Notes: generated by a model not told the origin, from the sequence alone. A stretch of 63,565 nt of DNA from an uncultured Francisellaceae bacterium (GCA_945956915.1 CAMFJH010000010.1:1-63565), one strand, 5' to 3'; numbered from the stretch's first letter, positions 28,340 to 37,752 are shown. Translations and numbers: made by a program.

Positions 28340-28712
28340 CAGTATTTGTAACTTGCTTATAATGCTTATCAGTTCTTGATTTTATAATTTCAGTTACATC
28401 CGATGCCCCAGCCACCACAGCTTCAGATAATAATAATATTGCTTCTCGCTCTTTAGAAAGCTTAGTAATCTCAACCTGCAACTGCCTCATATAATCGTGC
28501 GTGCTTTTTTCCAATGCATTTGCAGGGATGTTTGATTTTGCCATGGTCTTAATAAAATCATCGACTATAAGATTCACATTCACCGAACATAAGTTGGGTG
28601 ATTTATTCACAAATACAGCGACGACTATAAAAGCACACAATCCACCTACTATTGCTGCCAGTAATTTGTCTAAAACAACATTCATGATTTGGTTCTTAAA
28701 AATAACTTTCAT
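28296..28712 (-). CDS. trbI: TrbI: F-type inner-membrane protein
   Basis: A small inner-membrane protein linked to pilus retraction and outgrowth in F. One membrane segment near residues 15-33 (KLLAAIVGGLCAFIVVAVFV), then a periplasmic helical part with AILLLSEAVVAGASDVTEII, which matches the conserved 'AVVSGA-DIT' end of TrbI_Ftype. 138 aa (F: 128). Its ATG overlaps the traC stop by 4 bases, and it lies between traC and traW as in F. Confidence 0.85.
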   Translation of the reverse strand: MKVIFKNQIMNVVLDKLLAAIVGGLCAFIVVAVFVNKSPNLCSVNVNLIVDDFIKTMAKSNIPANALEKSTHDYMRQLQVEITKLSKEREAILLLSEAVVAGASDVTEIIKSRTDKHYKQVTNTDVEQANTGIKDDKQ

Positions 28713-31237
28713 TTTCCAAAAATCCTCTCTGTTACTTGCTCTATTGCTTCTGCAATAGGAATACCCTGTTTACAAAGTGCCTCTACTGCAGCAAACTCAT
28801 CACCTTGAGTTGAAAATAAAATCCGGGAATAGGGATCCAATACCAATCTACCGACTGTATACTCACCGCCATCCCCTTGTATCATCATTTCCGAATATTG
28901 CCCATGCTCTGTGCTAAGAGAATACAAAAGCCGTTCTTGGAATGGATCTAAAGTGATACGTTTTTCATTCAAAAGCGTGCTAACGTTTGCTTTATTTTGT
29001 GCGTGCAAAATACGCCAATACGAATTATTATAAGCAGCTTGACCAGCAGCAGAAGCAAAAAAATCTGAAATGCTCTGTGTAATGGTAATTAAGCAGCCTT
29101 TATATTTTCTGGCACGTCGTGCAATACTTTCTATAATATTCGCTCCATGTCCGCCTTTAAGCATATCCCAAGCCTCATCAATAATCAGTGCCATTTGTGT
29201 GGTTCTCTGTCCCAAATACATTTTTTCAGTTACATGAAACATCAGTAACATAAAAATAATGCTTTGCAGTCGTTTATTAGAGTTAATTTCTTCTAATTCA
29301 AATACAACAATGGCATTATCAAAATTGACATTGGCCTCTCCGTTAAAATAACGTCCATATTGACCTTCTGAGGTATAAGGATAGAGCATGGTACCAATAT
29401 CATTGGCGCGCTTATCTGAATGGTTGATTAGCCAAGCAGCAATATCACCAATACTCCCTGCTTTACCCTTTGCATGCCAAGCTGCTTTAATGGCCTGTTC
29501 TATCAAAGCACTTTCGAATGCACTGGTTTTTTGATTGGGATCTGCCATCAAAGAAATTAAGGGAGTCATAAAGGCAAAGAATTCATCGATTTCCTCTACA
29601 TTGACCGTTGAGAAAGGATTTAAACACAAATTTGAAGTCCGAGTGAATTCTATAAACTGTCCACCTAACAATTGACAAAGTTTTTTATAGGACCGCCCTA
29701 CATCAATGATCCATACTCTGGCACCCGTTCCAATCAAACTGGATGCAATTTCCTGAACAGTTACAGATTTACCACTGCCTGAAATCCCTGCTACACAAGT
29801 GTTATAATTGCCTCTATTGTTACCAAAGGGATCCCAAAATAAAATTTGTCCACGACGTCCCGATATCATAAATCGCCTATTGTTCATTCCTTTCATTTCA
29901 GCAATCATAGGAGCCATGTTGGCCGCATTTTTAGCCCACACTTTATGGATTAGCCCAAGCGATTGTAAATCGTTAAAGAGACCAAAACTCTGGCTTAATG
30001 GTAAATGGGCCATCAATGAAACCATTTGCAGCATATTGTTCTTAACCAAACGCCATTTTTTTGCAGGTGCTTGAAAAACATTCATCAATGCTGCCTCATG
30101 CTCATCACCTTGGCCTGCAGGGTAATACAGAACAACCTGAAAATCGGCTAGCACTAGCCGTTCTGCATTTTGAAATTGTTTAATAATCTCACGAGCTTCT
30201 TGTGCATGTTCAATGGCTTTAGGACTTAATCGACCAATCATCATGGCCCGTTGATTGGCTCTTGGGGCACGCAAATTTGCCATTTCGCGTTCTTTGGATT
30301 GATTTGCTATTTTAATAATAAAGCTATAAAAAAATGGGCATCCTATTCTACTGTTGTTATCAAACACACTCCCAATCAAGTCACCCATCTCATATAGAGA
30401 CACAGGTTGCCTTGGAAAATCTGCAACCCTAAAGCTTCGCATTTCAAACTCACCTTCATCAACAAGGATACGTTGCGCAGTAATTTTATGAGAATGGTTG
30501 GGTGCTGATAATTGCTCTGCTAAGGTGTGTAACCCAGCATGTGAAAACTCAGTAGGGTATACAGACTGGCATGGCCTTAAGAACCCATCAATTAACGATA
30601 AGAATTGTTCTGGAAAAATAGATTTTGCCTGTACACCCATGCCCTTTAAAGTACCCATCAGCCTATTGGCATAGGATTGAATCGCTGCATCTGCTAATCC
30701 TAATGCATTATCAAAAACCAGTGTGATGTACAACTTATAGTCCCTTAAAATGATGTTTTGTCCTGGGATAAGAGACTTGTATGCACCTTTTTTAAAAAAG
30801 GCACTTCTGTGTTTGGCATTTTTCTCTAAAATCTGGCTATGATTTTTACGTTCGAACGCATAAGCATCCAGTTCATGTCCAATGTTAGGAGATGCATGTA
30901 ATAAGAATTGAACAATGGCACCTTCAGGCAGAATGCGTTGTAAAAAGTTATACAACACTTCAGCGTGATCTTCAGAAGCACCTGCCATGGGTGTTGCTTC
31001 TAATAAAATACCTTTGCTTTCATTGTTATGATAAATTTCAGATTCTGAATCATAAAACTGAAAAGGCAATAATGAACCAATAGAATTCAACTCAAAAACC
31101 TTATTCATGTTATGTAAAATACCCGATTCAACGGTGCCAACCTCATCATTACCTAAGAAGCTGTTCTTGATAGATTTTTCTATATTCGCCTTCATTTTTT
31201 TTAAGTTTTGCATCATTTTTGTGCCACTCCAATCCAT
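28709..31237 (-). CDS. traC: TraC: VirB4-like secretion ATPase
   Basis: The cytoplasmic ATPase that powers pilus assembly. P-loop GISGSGKS near residue 480, Walker B ALIIDEAWDML near 690, and ITQSISDFFAS soon after, as in TraC/VirB4. 842 aa against 875 in F. Three Met codons lie close together at the start (residues 1, 8, 9); any could be used. Overlaps the end of traV by 25 bases with the first Met and by 4 or fewer with the later ones. Confidence 0.94.
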   Translation of the reverse strand: MDWSGTKMMQNLKKMKANIEKSIKNSFLGNDEVGTVESGILHNMNKVFELNSIGSLLPFQFYDSESEIYHNNESKGILLEATPMAGASEDHAEVLYNFLQRILPEGAIVQFLLHASPNIGHELDAYAFERKNHSQILEKNAKHRSAFFKKGAYKSLIPGQNIILRDYKLYITLVFDNALGLADAAIQSYANRLMGTLKGMGVQAKSIFPEQFLSLIDGFLRPCQSVYPTEFSHAGLHTLAEQLSAPNHSHKITAQRILVDEGEFEMRSFRVADFPRQPVSLYEMGDLIGSVFDNNSRIGCPFFYSFIIKIANQSKEREMANLRAPRANQRAMMIGRLSPKAIEHAQEAREIIKQFQNAERLVLADFQVVLYYPAGQGDEHEAALMNVFQAPAKKWRLVKNNMLQMVSLMAHLPLSQSFGLFNDLQSLGLIHKVWAKNAANMAPMIAEMKGMNNRRFMISGRRGQILFWDPFGNNRGNYNTCVAGISGSGKSVTVQEIASSLIGTGARVWIIDVGRSYKKLCQLLGGQFIEFTRTSNLCLNPFSTVNVEEIDEFFAFMTPLISLMADPNQKTSAFESALIEQAIKAAWHAKGKAGSIGDIAAWLINHSDKRANDIGTMLYPYTSEGQYGRYFNGEANVNFDNAIVVFELEEINSNKRLQSIIFMLLMFHVTEKMYLGQRTTQMALIIDEAWDMLKGGHGANIIESIARRARKYKGCLITITQSISDFFASAAGQAAYNNSYWRILHAQNKANVSTLLNEKRITLDPFQERLLYSLSTEHGQYSEMMIQGDGGEYTVGRLVLDPYSRILFSTQGDEFAAVEALCKQGIPIAEAIEQVTERIFGK

Positions 31238-31563
31238 TGAGGTGCCCTTAACACCGTGTTTAAAACTGTCTCTTGATGATAAGTCCCATCTTCCCCTTCA
31301 AATGCTGCTACCCATATTTGTATCACTTCTTCTTGAGTACGCAGTGTTGATGCAGATGACGGCGGCATAGTTGACAAGAGCACCTCTGGCTTTTGTTTAG
31401 AGCACTCATTTTTTCCTATTTTTCCAGCACTAATAAGCTTATCAACTTCACTGACACTTTTGCATCGTACGCCATCTTTATAAGGACAATCAAAACTTTG
31501 AGTAGCACAGCCCGTCAGTATTATTACAGTGGCCATTATCAATGTCAGTTTTAATTTCATCAT
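31213..31563 (-). CDS. traV: TraV: outer-membrane lipoprotein of the T4SS core
   Basis: A VirB7-like lipoprotein that anchors the TraB/TraK core complex. Signal peptide with a lipobox, LTGC, cleaving before Cys19; then FDCPYKDGVRCKSVSEVD, the two-cysteine TraV signature. Only 116 aa (F: 171), so the C-terminal part is short. Overlaps traB by 4 bases. Confidence 0.88.
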   Translation of the reverse strand: MMKLKLTLIMATVIILTGCATQSFDCPYKDGVRCKSVSEVDKLISAGKIGKNECSKQKPEVLLSTMPPSSASTLRTQEEVIQIWVAAFEGEDGTYHQETVLNTVLRAPQWIGVAQK

Positions 31564-32864
31564 TGTTCTCCACCAAAAATATTGCCAACTTTATGGCCTT
31601 CGGATTTATCTTCCTTTTGTCGCATGCGTCGCTCACCAAATTTACTTCCAGAATGAAAGACCACTTCAATCACTCTACCAGCGCTAATCTGAATCACGGG
31701 TTGATATTGTTCTGCCCTCTGGATGTTATAACGAGCTAAAAGCTCAAAAGCATCTCCAACACCCTCTGCACCTGATGATTTAAATATATCTTTGCCATTT
31801 ACAGAGTTAGTCATGCCTAAGGGCGAAACCGTGGTAGTCTTAAAGGTTTGAGCAGTAGCCTTTCCTAAACCAGATAAAAGGCCACCCATAAAACCACGAG
31901 TTAATACTTCGCCATCTCGAATCACCACACGGCCTCTCACTCCATTTTTTCCATCTTCACCGGTAATATATCCATCCACATCGGTTTCAATCACATACCC
32001 ATCGGGCTGTGTGCAGCTCAATTTTTCTAATCTCATATAAGCACGCTCAGAGGACAAATCGCCGTAAGCAGCCGCTATAATTCGGCATTCTTTCATCTGA
32101 CCAATGGCTTTATTTGGAAGACTGCCATGATCAACCAATCTCAATAAAACAGGTTTAGGACTGGCTTGAGAAGAAACACCTGCTGAAACATCCACACCAC
32201 TTAATAAAATGGCTTTGGCATAGGAACCTGCTGGAATATAGCTTTCAATATGCTGACGGTTTTTGTATTCATCTTTTGGCTCTAAAGCAAGGGACTCTGT
32301 AAAAATACCCCCATTAAGACCTGATGTGGCATCTAAAGCGGGCTTCCCATTACTCGCTTGTTGAGGACCATAATATTGGCTAAGTGGCAAATGCTGGGCG
32401 TTAGCTGAACCAACAGGCTGCTCCATCTGATTTGTTGGTTGAGCCGTCCAAGCATTTAATTCTTCCTTCAAGAGCACCCTCTTTTCTAATTCCTCAATGC
32501 GGCTCTTAAAAGTTTTTAGCTCTCGTTCTCTGTCTTCTGCTTGGGCTATTTGCTCAGGGCTTTGGTTAATGGTGCCACGTATTTCCTCAATTTGTTTCAA
32601 TATTGATGCTTGAGTTTCGGCTTGCTCAACCAATTTCTTTTCTGATTTAAAAATCCAATAGCTTTTATCATCTACTGCTTTAGTCACATCATAAACTGGG
32701 GCTGCATCTCCAATTTTGTCTTTGGATTCCGCAACTGGTCTTTCTGCACCCAATAACCAAAGCATCAAGGCAACGATAGTAAGCGCCACAAAAAATATTA
32801 TCCAATGTTTTATTTGCTTCTTTCGCAAATCTATAGGAACAATACTGTTTTCTGATTCAAGCAT
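31560..32864 (-). CDS. traB: TraB: VirB10-like core component
   Basis: Spans the envelope and joins inner and outer membrane parts of the channel. One membrane segment at residues about 27-46; coiled coil around 85-130; then a VirB10-type beta domain beginning near 210 (YIPAGSYAKAILLSGVD) and ending with VIQISAGRVIEVVF. 434 aa (F: 475). Overlaps traK by 8 bases and traV by 4. Confidence 0.92.
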   Translation of the reverse strand: MLESENSIVPIDLRKKQIKHWIIFFVALTIVALMLWLLGAERPVAESKDKIGDAAPVYDVTKAVDDKSYWIFKSEKKLVEQAETQASILKQIEEIRGTINQSPEQIAQAEDRERELKTFKSRIEELEKRVLLKEELNAWTAQPTNQMEQPVGSANAQHLPLSQYYGPQQASNGKPALDATSGLNGGIFTESLALEPKDEYKNRQHIESYIPAGSYAKAILLSGVDVSAGVSSQASPKPVLLRLVDHGSLPNKAIGQMKECRIIAAAYGDLSSERAYMRLEKLSCTQPDGYVIETDVDGYITGEDGKNGVRGRVVIRDGEVLTRGFMGGLLSGLGKATAQTFKTTTVSPLGMTNSVNGKDIFKSSGAEGVGDAFELLARYNIQRAEQYQPVIQISAGRVIEVVFHSGSKFGERRMRQKEDKSEGHKVGNIFGGEQ

Positions 32865-33549
32865 GAGAGTCTCTTACGATAAATAGTCTTGTTTTATCTT
32901 TAGGTGCCAATGACTTATGTAAAATAGCGATTGCCCTTACCCCATTTTTGTAAAAAAACTGTTCCTCCAGCTGGATGCTTCTCTTTCGTGGATTTCCTAT
33001 TTCGTACAATTCTCCCTGTAGGCGATCACCTCTATAAACTTTTTTCAGTGTGACAGTAACTCCATGAACCCTGGGCAGGCTCTTTTTATAATCTTCTGCA
33101 ATAAAACCCTCAAGCTCAGCTCCATTATTTAGAGCCTTCACAATTGAGGATATAATCACGTCATAAGGATTTGACTTTTCCCATTTTGCAACAGCAGAAT
33201 GCTGCCCTGAGGGTACCAAGATAATATTCTCAGCTGCTAAGTCATGTGTTTCTAATTTCAAAGAATAGGTAAATCCCTTTTCTGTAGTCAAAAACAAATG
33301 AACAGGCTCAGAATTGTCAACCACTGTGGGTTGGATAAAAATTTGCCCCTGTTGCTGATCTTTATCCATCTGAAATTGACCACTGATGCCTTTAACGCTG
33401 GTTATTCTGTCTCCTTCAATAGCAATTCTATTCAAGGCTTTGGTTGAAACGATCGCACTTAAAGGTTTGCCATCACTAACGCCTAAGCGTTGTTCTGCTA
33501 GGCATAGAGCCGGTAATAATACACTACAACATACGATAGCCTTAATCAT
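32857..33549 (-). CDS. traK: TraK: VirB9-like core component
   Basis: A periplasmic/outer-membrane secretin-like partner of TraB and TraV. Signal peptide (MIKAIVCCSVLLPALCLAEQ), then LSAIVSTKALNRIAIEGDRI, the TraK start signature, and VEDNSEPVHLFLTTEKGF-like beta structure (residues 75-95). 230 aa, close to F (242). Overlaps traE by 8 bases. Confidence 0.9.
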   Translation of the reverse strand: MIKAIVCCSVLLPALCLAEQRLGVSDGKPLSAIVSTKALNRIAIEGDRITSVKGISGQFQMDKDQQQGQIFIQPTVVDNSEPVHLFLTTEKGFTYSLKLETHDLAAENIILVPSGQHSAVAKWEKSNPYDVIISSIVKALNNGAELEGFIAEDYKKSLPRVHGVTVTLKKVYRGDRLQGELYEIGNPRKRSIQLEEQFFYKNGVRAIAILHKSLAPKDKTRLFIVRDSHA

Positions 33550-34102
33550 TGCTTACCTCCTTGAATTGCTTAATATAAAGTCGACTATGACGATGATTAA
33601 ATTGAATTTGATATTTTTTTGATTTAGAGTCCATCTGTGAATTACCCATGACCACCCTTAATTCTCCTTTAATTTCGACCAACAAGTTCTTTCTATCGAT
33701 TTTAAATGAAACCGGATGAAAACTTGTAGACATAGCCCTACGTGTTATTTCCGATTGCTGATCAACCATTTGGGCTTTTACAGCAGAATAAGTGCTCGGA
33801 TCAACATGTTGAATCAACTGTTGAGAACGAGATGCAAAATTATTGGGGGTCACATTTAAAACTAATCCCGCAAAAAACTCAGACATTTGTTCTAAATAAG
33901 AGTCAGATACAGAATCTGAACTTACCCAAAACTGAGAGTTTACAACAGGTGGGCTGATAATAATGCGTTCTCTACCCACCATGTAATAATTGATACCACC
34001 CAACATTAGATTTAATAAAATCGAGCTTCCTGATACTATCAGTAACAAATTGCGTTGAACTACAATTTGATTATGTTGTGTCGCCAAAACACTGGTTTTC
34101 AT
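33542..34102 (-). CDS. traE: TraE: VirB5/VirB8-like inner-membrane protein
   Basis: An inner-membrane protein required for pilus assembly. One membrane segment near residues 19-38, then the TraE block SYLEQMSEFFAGLVLNVTP. 186 aa (F: 188). Overlaps traL by 4 bases and traK by 8. Confidence 0.9.
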   Translation of the reverse strand: MKTSVLATQHNQIVVQRNLLLIVSGSSILLNLMLGGINYYMVGRERIIISPPVVNSQFWVSSDSVSDSYLEQMSEFFAGLVLNVTPNNFASRSQQLIQHVDPSTYSAVKAQMVDQQSEITRRAMSTSFHPVSFKIDRKNLLVEIKGELRVVMGNSQMDSKSKKYQIQFNHRHSRLYIKQFKEVSND

Positions 34103-34389
34103 CCGATGTACTCCCGAATATAAGCTGCTGGCAAATGCTTAAAACGTTTTTTGCTTAACGGGGAAAACCAATACATGCCAATTTTTGTTAAGTCGCCATA
34201 TGGACTATTTTGAAGTTTCTGCATAAAGCGTACCCCTAAGAACCCTAATATAAAACCTAGTATTAACGAATATAAAACACTTACAACAAGAGTAATGCTT
34301 AAAAACAAAATCAATTCATTCCAAGTCCAAAAAGCAATTCTATCAGGCTGATCTAAAAATTTAGGGATTGGGGGGATTGCGCGTTCCAT
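34099..34389 (-). CDS. traL: TraL: VirB3-like pilus assembly protein
   Basis: A small inner-membrane protein with a hydrophobic region at residues 25-55 (two close helices). The start IPKFLDQPDRIAFWTWNEL is the TraL signature. 96 aa (F: 91). Two bases after traA and overlapping traE. Confidence 0.9.
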   Translation of the reverse strand: MERAIPPIPKFLDQPDRIAFWTWNELILFLSITLVVSVLYSLILGFILGFLGVRFMQKLQNSPYGDLTKIGMYWFSPLSKKRFKHLPAAYIREYIG

Positions 34390-34391
34390 GG

Positions 34392-34751
34392 TTATATCAA
34401 CATTGCTGTAGTAAAAAAACTTGGGGCTTTAAAGGCCAATATTGTAATCGCAGCCGAAGCTGCAAAAATTTTCAAGTTCTGAGCTGCTACTGACCATAAT
34501 GTGCCTATGGCTGCGGAGGCTGAACCGATGATATAACATGCATTTTTCGATAATTTACTTACCTCAGCAGTGAGCGGCACCAACTCAGCCACCTGATCTT
34601 CGTTAGACAATGCAAAAATTTCCGGGGCAAATAACGTCATTCCTATTACAGATGCACACACAAATGCCGGTATAATTTTTTTGTTTTTAATCTGTGCAGA
34701 AATAAGATTATTTAACTTATCACCAGCATCTTGAATAATACGGCTGTACAT
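34392..34751 (-). CDS. traA: TraA: F-type propilin
   Basis: The pilus subunit precursor. It has a long leader of about 50 residues with a hydrophobic end and a cleavage-like FALS near residues 47-50, followed by a mature part with two hydrophobic helices (ACYIIGSASAAIGTLWSV and FAASAAITILAF), the F-pilin layout. 119 aa (F: 121). First structural gene of the transfer operon; 64 bases separate it from the luxR-like gene, room for a promoter. Confidence 0.85.
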   Translation of the reverse strand: MYSRIIQDAGDKLNNLISAQIKNKKIIPAFVCASVIGMTLFAPEIFALSNEDQVAELVPLTAEVSKLSKNACYIIGSASAAIGTLWSVAAQNLKIFAASAAITILAFKAPSFFTTAMLI

Positions 34752-34815
34752 TGCATCCCTCCTTTTCTATGACTCTTATGAAGAGCATAGACTGTGGAAC
34801 ACAATATGAATATAC

Positions 34816-35028
34816 TCACGTATGAGGGGTATAAAGAATTTTACCTAATTCACATCCAACTTGATAAGGCGTATTGCCGTGAAGTTTTCTCTTAATCGAT
34901 CGTTGATAACCTTCAACAGTGTGCACCGAAATGCCTAGTTGTTTAGAGACATGCTTTGCTGTCATTCCTGAAATCAAACAAATACCCACTTCTCGTTCTC
35001 TCGCAGTTAATGCTTCATTCATACACAT
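34816..35028 (-). CDS. stand-alone LuxR-type helix-turn-helix regulator (70 aa)
   Basis: Consists almost entirely of a LuxR/GerE DNA-binding domain: LTAREREVGICLISGMTAKH, then LGISVHTVEGYQRSIKRKL, with no receiver or ligand domain. It overlaps the upstream gene by 10 bases and lies directly before traA, so it probably activates or tunes the transfer operon. Stand-alone LuxR domains are usually not signal-controlled, so control would be through its own transcription. Confidence 0.8.
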   Translation of the reverse strand: MCMNEALTAREREVGICLISGMTAKHVSKQLGISVHTVEGYQRSIKRKLHGNTPYQVGCELGKILYTPHT

Positions 35029-35678
35029 GATTTCGATATTCCAAGAATAAATTGTGAAAGAAGTTGATTGGCGTGTTGGGTCAACAGTGGTGCTTCTTTA
35101 CCACTTTTAAGAACCTCTTCTGCTTTTATAGGATCACCAATTAACAAAGGTGCCTCAACTGGATAGCCATTTTTGGAATTCTCACATTCAATAACGCCTA
35201 ATAGGTATTTTGGATGGCGTTTGGGTCTTTTGCTTACAAAACCCATATACCTTTTTTGGAATTCATTAGCACAAAATGGCATTTGAGTATTATTCCTTGA
35301 GCAAAGCTTTACCCATCCGCCCATATCCTCTAATACCGCATGGATCAGTGGATCATCGAAGGCAACACTTTGATAGCTGCCAATCTGCACAATTGCCTTC
35401 TCTACCTTTGCCCAGGCTTGCAGCGATTTAGTTTCTCCGCTTCCCTCTATAAACCGCACAATGTCTGCAGGCTTAGGAAAAAACTGACCACAATCTGGAT
35501 TGACAATATGTGCTTGGAAGGCTTTTTGCACATCTTCAAACTCATAACTTTTGAGTGTTTGCCAATAGATATCGGTTAGCAGTGCAGATATAGGCTTCCC
35601 ATACAGTTCACCAACTCCAGCCATAACTGCTGTAAATTTAGAAATATCATTGGACAACATATGCTGTCTCCTCTTCAA
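35019..35678 (-). CDS. phage-type replication/helicase-loader-like protein (219 aa)
   Basis: Soluble protein. The N-terminal 100 residues (FTAVMAGVGELYGKPISALL, then YEFEDVQKAFQAHIVNPDCG, FFPKPADIVRFIEG) match the short helical proteins found after phage O-like initiators, which often act as lambda P/DnaC-like helicase loaders (conserved region usually labelled DUF6475). No ATPase P-loop is seen. It overlaps the initiator-like gene by 32 bases. Function is inferred from the pair. Confidence 0.6.
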   Translation of the reverse strand: MKRRQHMLSNDISKFTAVMAGVGELYGKPISALLTDIYWQTLKSYEFEDVQKAFQAHIVNPDCGQFFPKPADIVRFIEGSGETKSLQAWAKVEKAIVQIGSYQSVAFDDPLIHAVLEDMGGWVKLCSRNNTQMPFCANEFQKRYMGFVSKRPKRHPKYLLGVIECENSKNGYPVEAPLLIGDPIKAEEVLKSGKEAPLLTQHANQLLSQFILGISKSCV

Positions 35679-36573
35679 TTTTTTTACTCATCCAATCCTG
35701 CAATGCATGTACATTTGCTTGACTGCGCCTATCCGATTCACTGATCCGTTTAGGTGGGAAGTGACAATTATGAATAAAACGATCAATTTGGTCACCATCC
35801 CGTAAAATGACATGCAAGCCATCATATCGTTGACCTCGATCGTTATCCCCGATATTATGCGGCGTATAGCTACATCCGGTAATGGCTTCACAAAGCTGAT
35901 CAGTGTTATAACCCCATTCCAGCGCTTCCACGATAATTTCGATACGTTTTTGATCGAGCTTAGCATCAGGATGACCCATCGTCTTTTTCCAATGCTCAAA
36001 AATATTTTTCACGCTCTGTGTCTCTAGTGATTGTTGCGTCATCGATGCAACGATAGATCCTTTCCCTTCCATATTCCTTTCCCTATTCCCTTCCATATTC
36101 CATATTCCGCTTGTGCAAACTTCTGACAGCAGAGGCACGCATGCTTCACACGTGGGGCACACGTCATTCACGGGTTCAACACTAAATGCTACTTCTTTGA
36201 TTTCTTTTGTGTTTTCAATAGATAATGCCATTGCTGCAGCGGGTGATGGGAGCTCACTTTCTAGTTCACGATTATTAACATGTTGATGATTTGCCCAAGT
36301 AGGGATAGCGCCAAATAATTCACCTTGATGTTCGTACTTCACGATAAAGCCACGCGTGGCTAACGCGTCAAGCACGCGTGACACATCAATTTCATCATAA
36401 GGTAACAGATCTAACTTTAAGCGCCTGGGCTGCCAACGAAAACGGCCCTCACGATCACAACAAGTAAACAATGCGATGAATGCCAAACGTAAAGGTAATT
36501 GATAGGCATTCTCTGCCTCAAATAGGCCTTCATGTTTGAATAACTCTGGTTTTACAGTACGAATCCTTGACAT
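35647..36573 (-). CDS. phage O-like replication initiator / replisome organiser (308 aa)
   Basis: The start SRIRTVKPELFKHEGLFEAE, followed by LRLAFIALFTCCDREGRFRW and DVSRVLDALATRGFIVKYEH, matches the winged-helix N-terminus of phage replication organisers (lambda O/DnaD-like). The C-terminal part (ALEWGYNTDQLCEAITG, then HNIGDNDRGQRYDGLHVILR) resembles the DnaT/DnaD-type second domain. It probably binds a replication origin of the element and passes it to the helicase loader encoded next. This suggests that the element replicates on its own after excision. Confidence 0.7.
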   Translation of the reverse strand: MSRIRTVKPELFKHEGLFEAENAYQLPLRLAFIALFTCCDREGRFRWQPRRLKLDLLPYDEIDVSRVLDALATRGFIVKYEHQGELFGAIPTWANHQHVNNRELESELPSPAAAMALSIENTKEIKEVAFSVEPVNDVCPTCEACVPLLSEVCTSGIWNMEGNRERNMEGKGSIVASMTQQSLETQSVKNIFEHWKKTMGHPDAKLDQKRIEIIVEALEWGYNTDQLCEAITGCSYTPHNIGDNDRGQRYDGLHVILRDGDQIDRFIHNCHFPPKRISESDRRSQANVHALQDWMSKKIEEETAYVVQ

Positions 36574-36590
36574 ATTATTCTCCCTTTAAA

Positions 36591-36863
36591 TCATATCTGA
36601 TTTGTTTTTTCTCGCAACCGTCGAATGGCTTGATTCGCCGTTTCGGTGAATGGTGATAATCGATCCAGGCTAACGTCTGTCACATCTTCCGTTAGTACTG
36701 CATATTCATAAGGAATATTGATTTCTGGTTGATTAAGCCAATTACTTGCCCGTGTTCTACTCACTTTAATGCGCTTACTAAATGCAACCACTCCACCACA
36801 AATGCCTATTGCTTCCAATAATGCTTGGTGACGTATTGCATATTTATCCATATCATTAAGCAT
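36591..36863 (-). CDS. YdaS/Cro-like DNA-binding protein (90 aa)
   Basis: A helix-turn-helix protein with the YdaS/Cro arrangement: ALLEAIGICGGVVAFSKRIK, then VSRTRASNWLNQ, then a C-terminal tail. Transcribed away from the CI-like repressor gene and first in the leftward operon, which is the position of cro. Probably competes with the repressor for the operators at 37171-37239. A preceding 80-codon open stretch (36856-37098) lies in the promoter region and is likely spurious. Confidence 0.75.
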   Translation of the reverse strand: MLNDMDKYAIRHQALLEAIGICGGVVAFSKRIKVSRTRASNWLNQPEINIPYEYAVLTEDVTDVSLDRLSPFTETANQAIRRLREKTNQI

Positions 36864-37170
36864 AACTTTTACCCCTCACGCTTAATGTGCACCTTAGAAG
36901 TGTTTTTGTATATAACCCTGAGGGTGTATTTTTACAAAATTTTATAAAAATACACCTAATCTTGTTTATTTTTTCATCATGCAATTGCTTTTTAATATTT
37001 TTGATATGAAATTTTACATTGTTCTTAGAGCCTTCCCTTAGCGTGCTAGCCATATTCAGATCCCAATTCCTCTGAACCCTGTGTGCCTTTTGTTCCATAA
37101 TTTACTCCATCAAATATCACTAATTGCCTGTTTCAGCCACAGTCATTGCCTCTTGCATTCCGCATCCATT

Positions 37171-37239
37171 TTGCGTACACTTACGCAATCTGCAGCAAAA
37201 GGATTCGTAGAATCCAAGATATGCGTACAGGTACGTAAT
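37171..37239. promoter_or_regulatory. two inverted-repeat operators in the repressor/cro intergenic region
   Basis: O1 at 37171-37188 is TTGCGTA-CACT-TACGCAA, a perfect 7-base inverted repeat. O2 at about 37222-37239 is TGCGTA-CAGG-TACGTA with flanking bases nearly symmetric; it has the same 4-base spacer and half-site with one change. They lie between the divergent cro-like and CI-like genes, about 50 bases apart. This is the layout of a phage immunity region and fits binding by the repressor encoded at 37279. Confidence 0.7.
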
Positions 37240-37278
37240 TTCTTTTATATACGAAATAAAGAGGCGGGTCAAGCATTC

Positions 37279-37752
37279 ATGAAAATAAGTTCTTTAGCTG
37301 AAAATATTCAGATAAAACTTGATGAACAAAAGATATCTGTGAGTGAATTTGAACGCTCTGCCGGACTAAAAAGATCAGCAGTCGCTAATATCCTGGCAGG
37401 AAAGAGCAAAAATCCAACTCTTGAAGTTGTCATTTCTATAGCTAACAAACTTGGATGTTCTATTGAAGAGCTGCTTGATTCTGTAGCTCCTAAAGATAAA
37501 GGCACCAGAAGCATTAATATCAACCCTAAAGGCCCGGAAGAAGCACAACTGTTTTTAGACATAGGGACCTTGTTGCTTAAAAAGCTTGGAGCCCTCGGTC
37601 TAGAACCTTCCTTCCCGAGTTTTACTAATTGCTTTAGAGAAACATTTTTCTATGCAACCCACGGCCACAAAGACAGATATCAAGATGAAGAGTTTTTATC
37701 CTGGATTATCAAATCTCATTTTCCAAACCCACCAGTTACACAAAGCGTTTAA
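37279..37752 (+). CDS. CI-like XRE-family repressor (157 aa)
   Basis: I choose the start at 37279 (MKISSLAENIQIKLDEQK) because the region upstream contains the operators and, when translated, gives no sensible protein. Residues 5-65 are an XRE helix-turn-helix (ISVSEFERSAGLKRSAVANI, then PTLEVVISIANKLGCSIEEL). The C-terminal 90 residues are not recognised; no LexA-type Ser-Lys protease motif is seen, so release is probably not by RecA cleavage. It faces the cro-like gene and probably represses the replication and transfer operon. Confidence 0.78.
   Translation: MKISSLAENIQIKLDEQKISVSEFERSAGLKRSAVANILAGKSKNPTLEVVISIANKLGCSIEELLDSVAPKDKGTRSININPKGPEEAQLFLDIGTLLLKKLGALGLEPSFPSFTNCFRETFFYATHGHKDRYQDEEFLSWIIKSHFPNPPVTQSV

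Noticed and set aside
36856..37098. 80-codon minus-strand frame before the cro-like gene
   Set aside because: No motif and odd composition; it occupies the promoter region between the divergent regulators.
9104..37098. Long opposite-strand frames inside traI, traD, traG, traN, traC and others
   Set aside because: They run antisense to well-supported transfer genes and show no family signatures.
37081..37278. 66-codon N-terminal extension of the CI-like repressor
   Set aside because: Covers the two inverted-repeat operators, and the translation (many His, Cys, Leu) is not protein-like; the start at 37279 gives a normal XRE protein.
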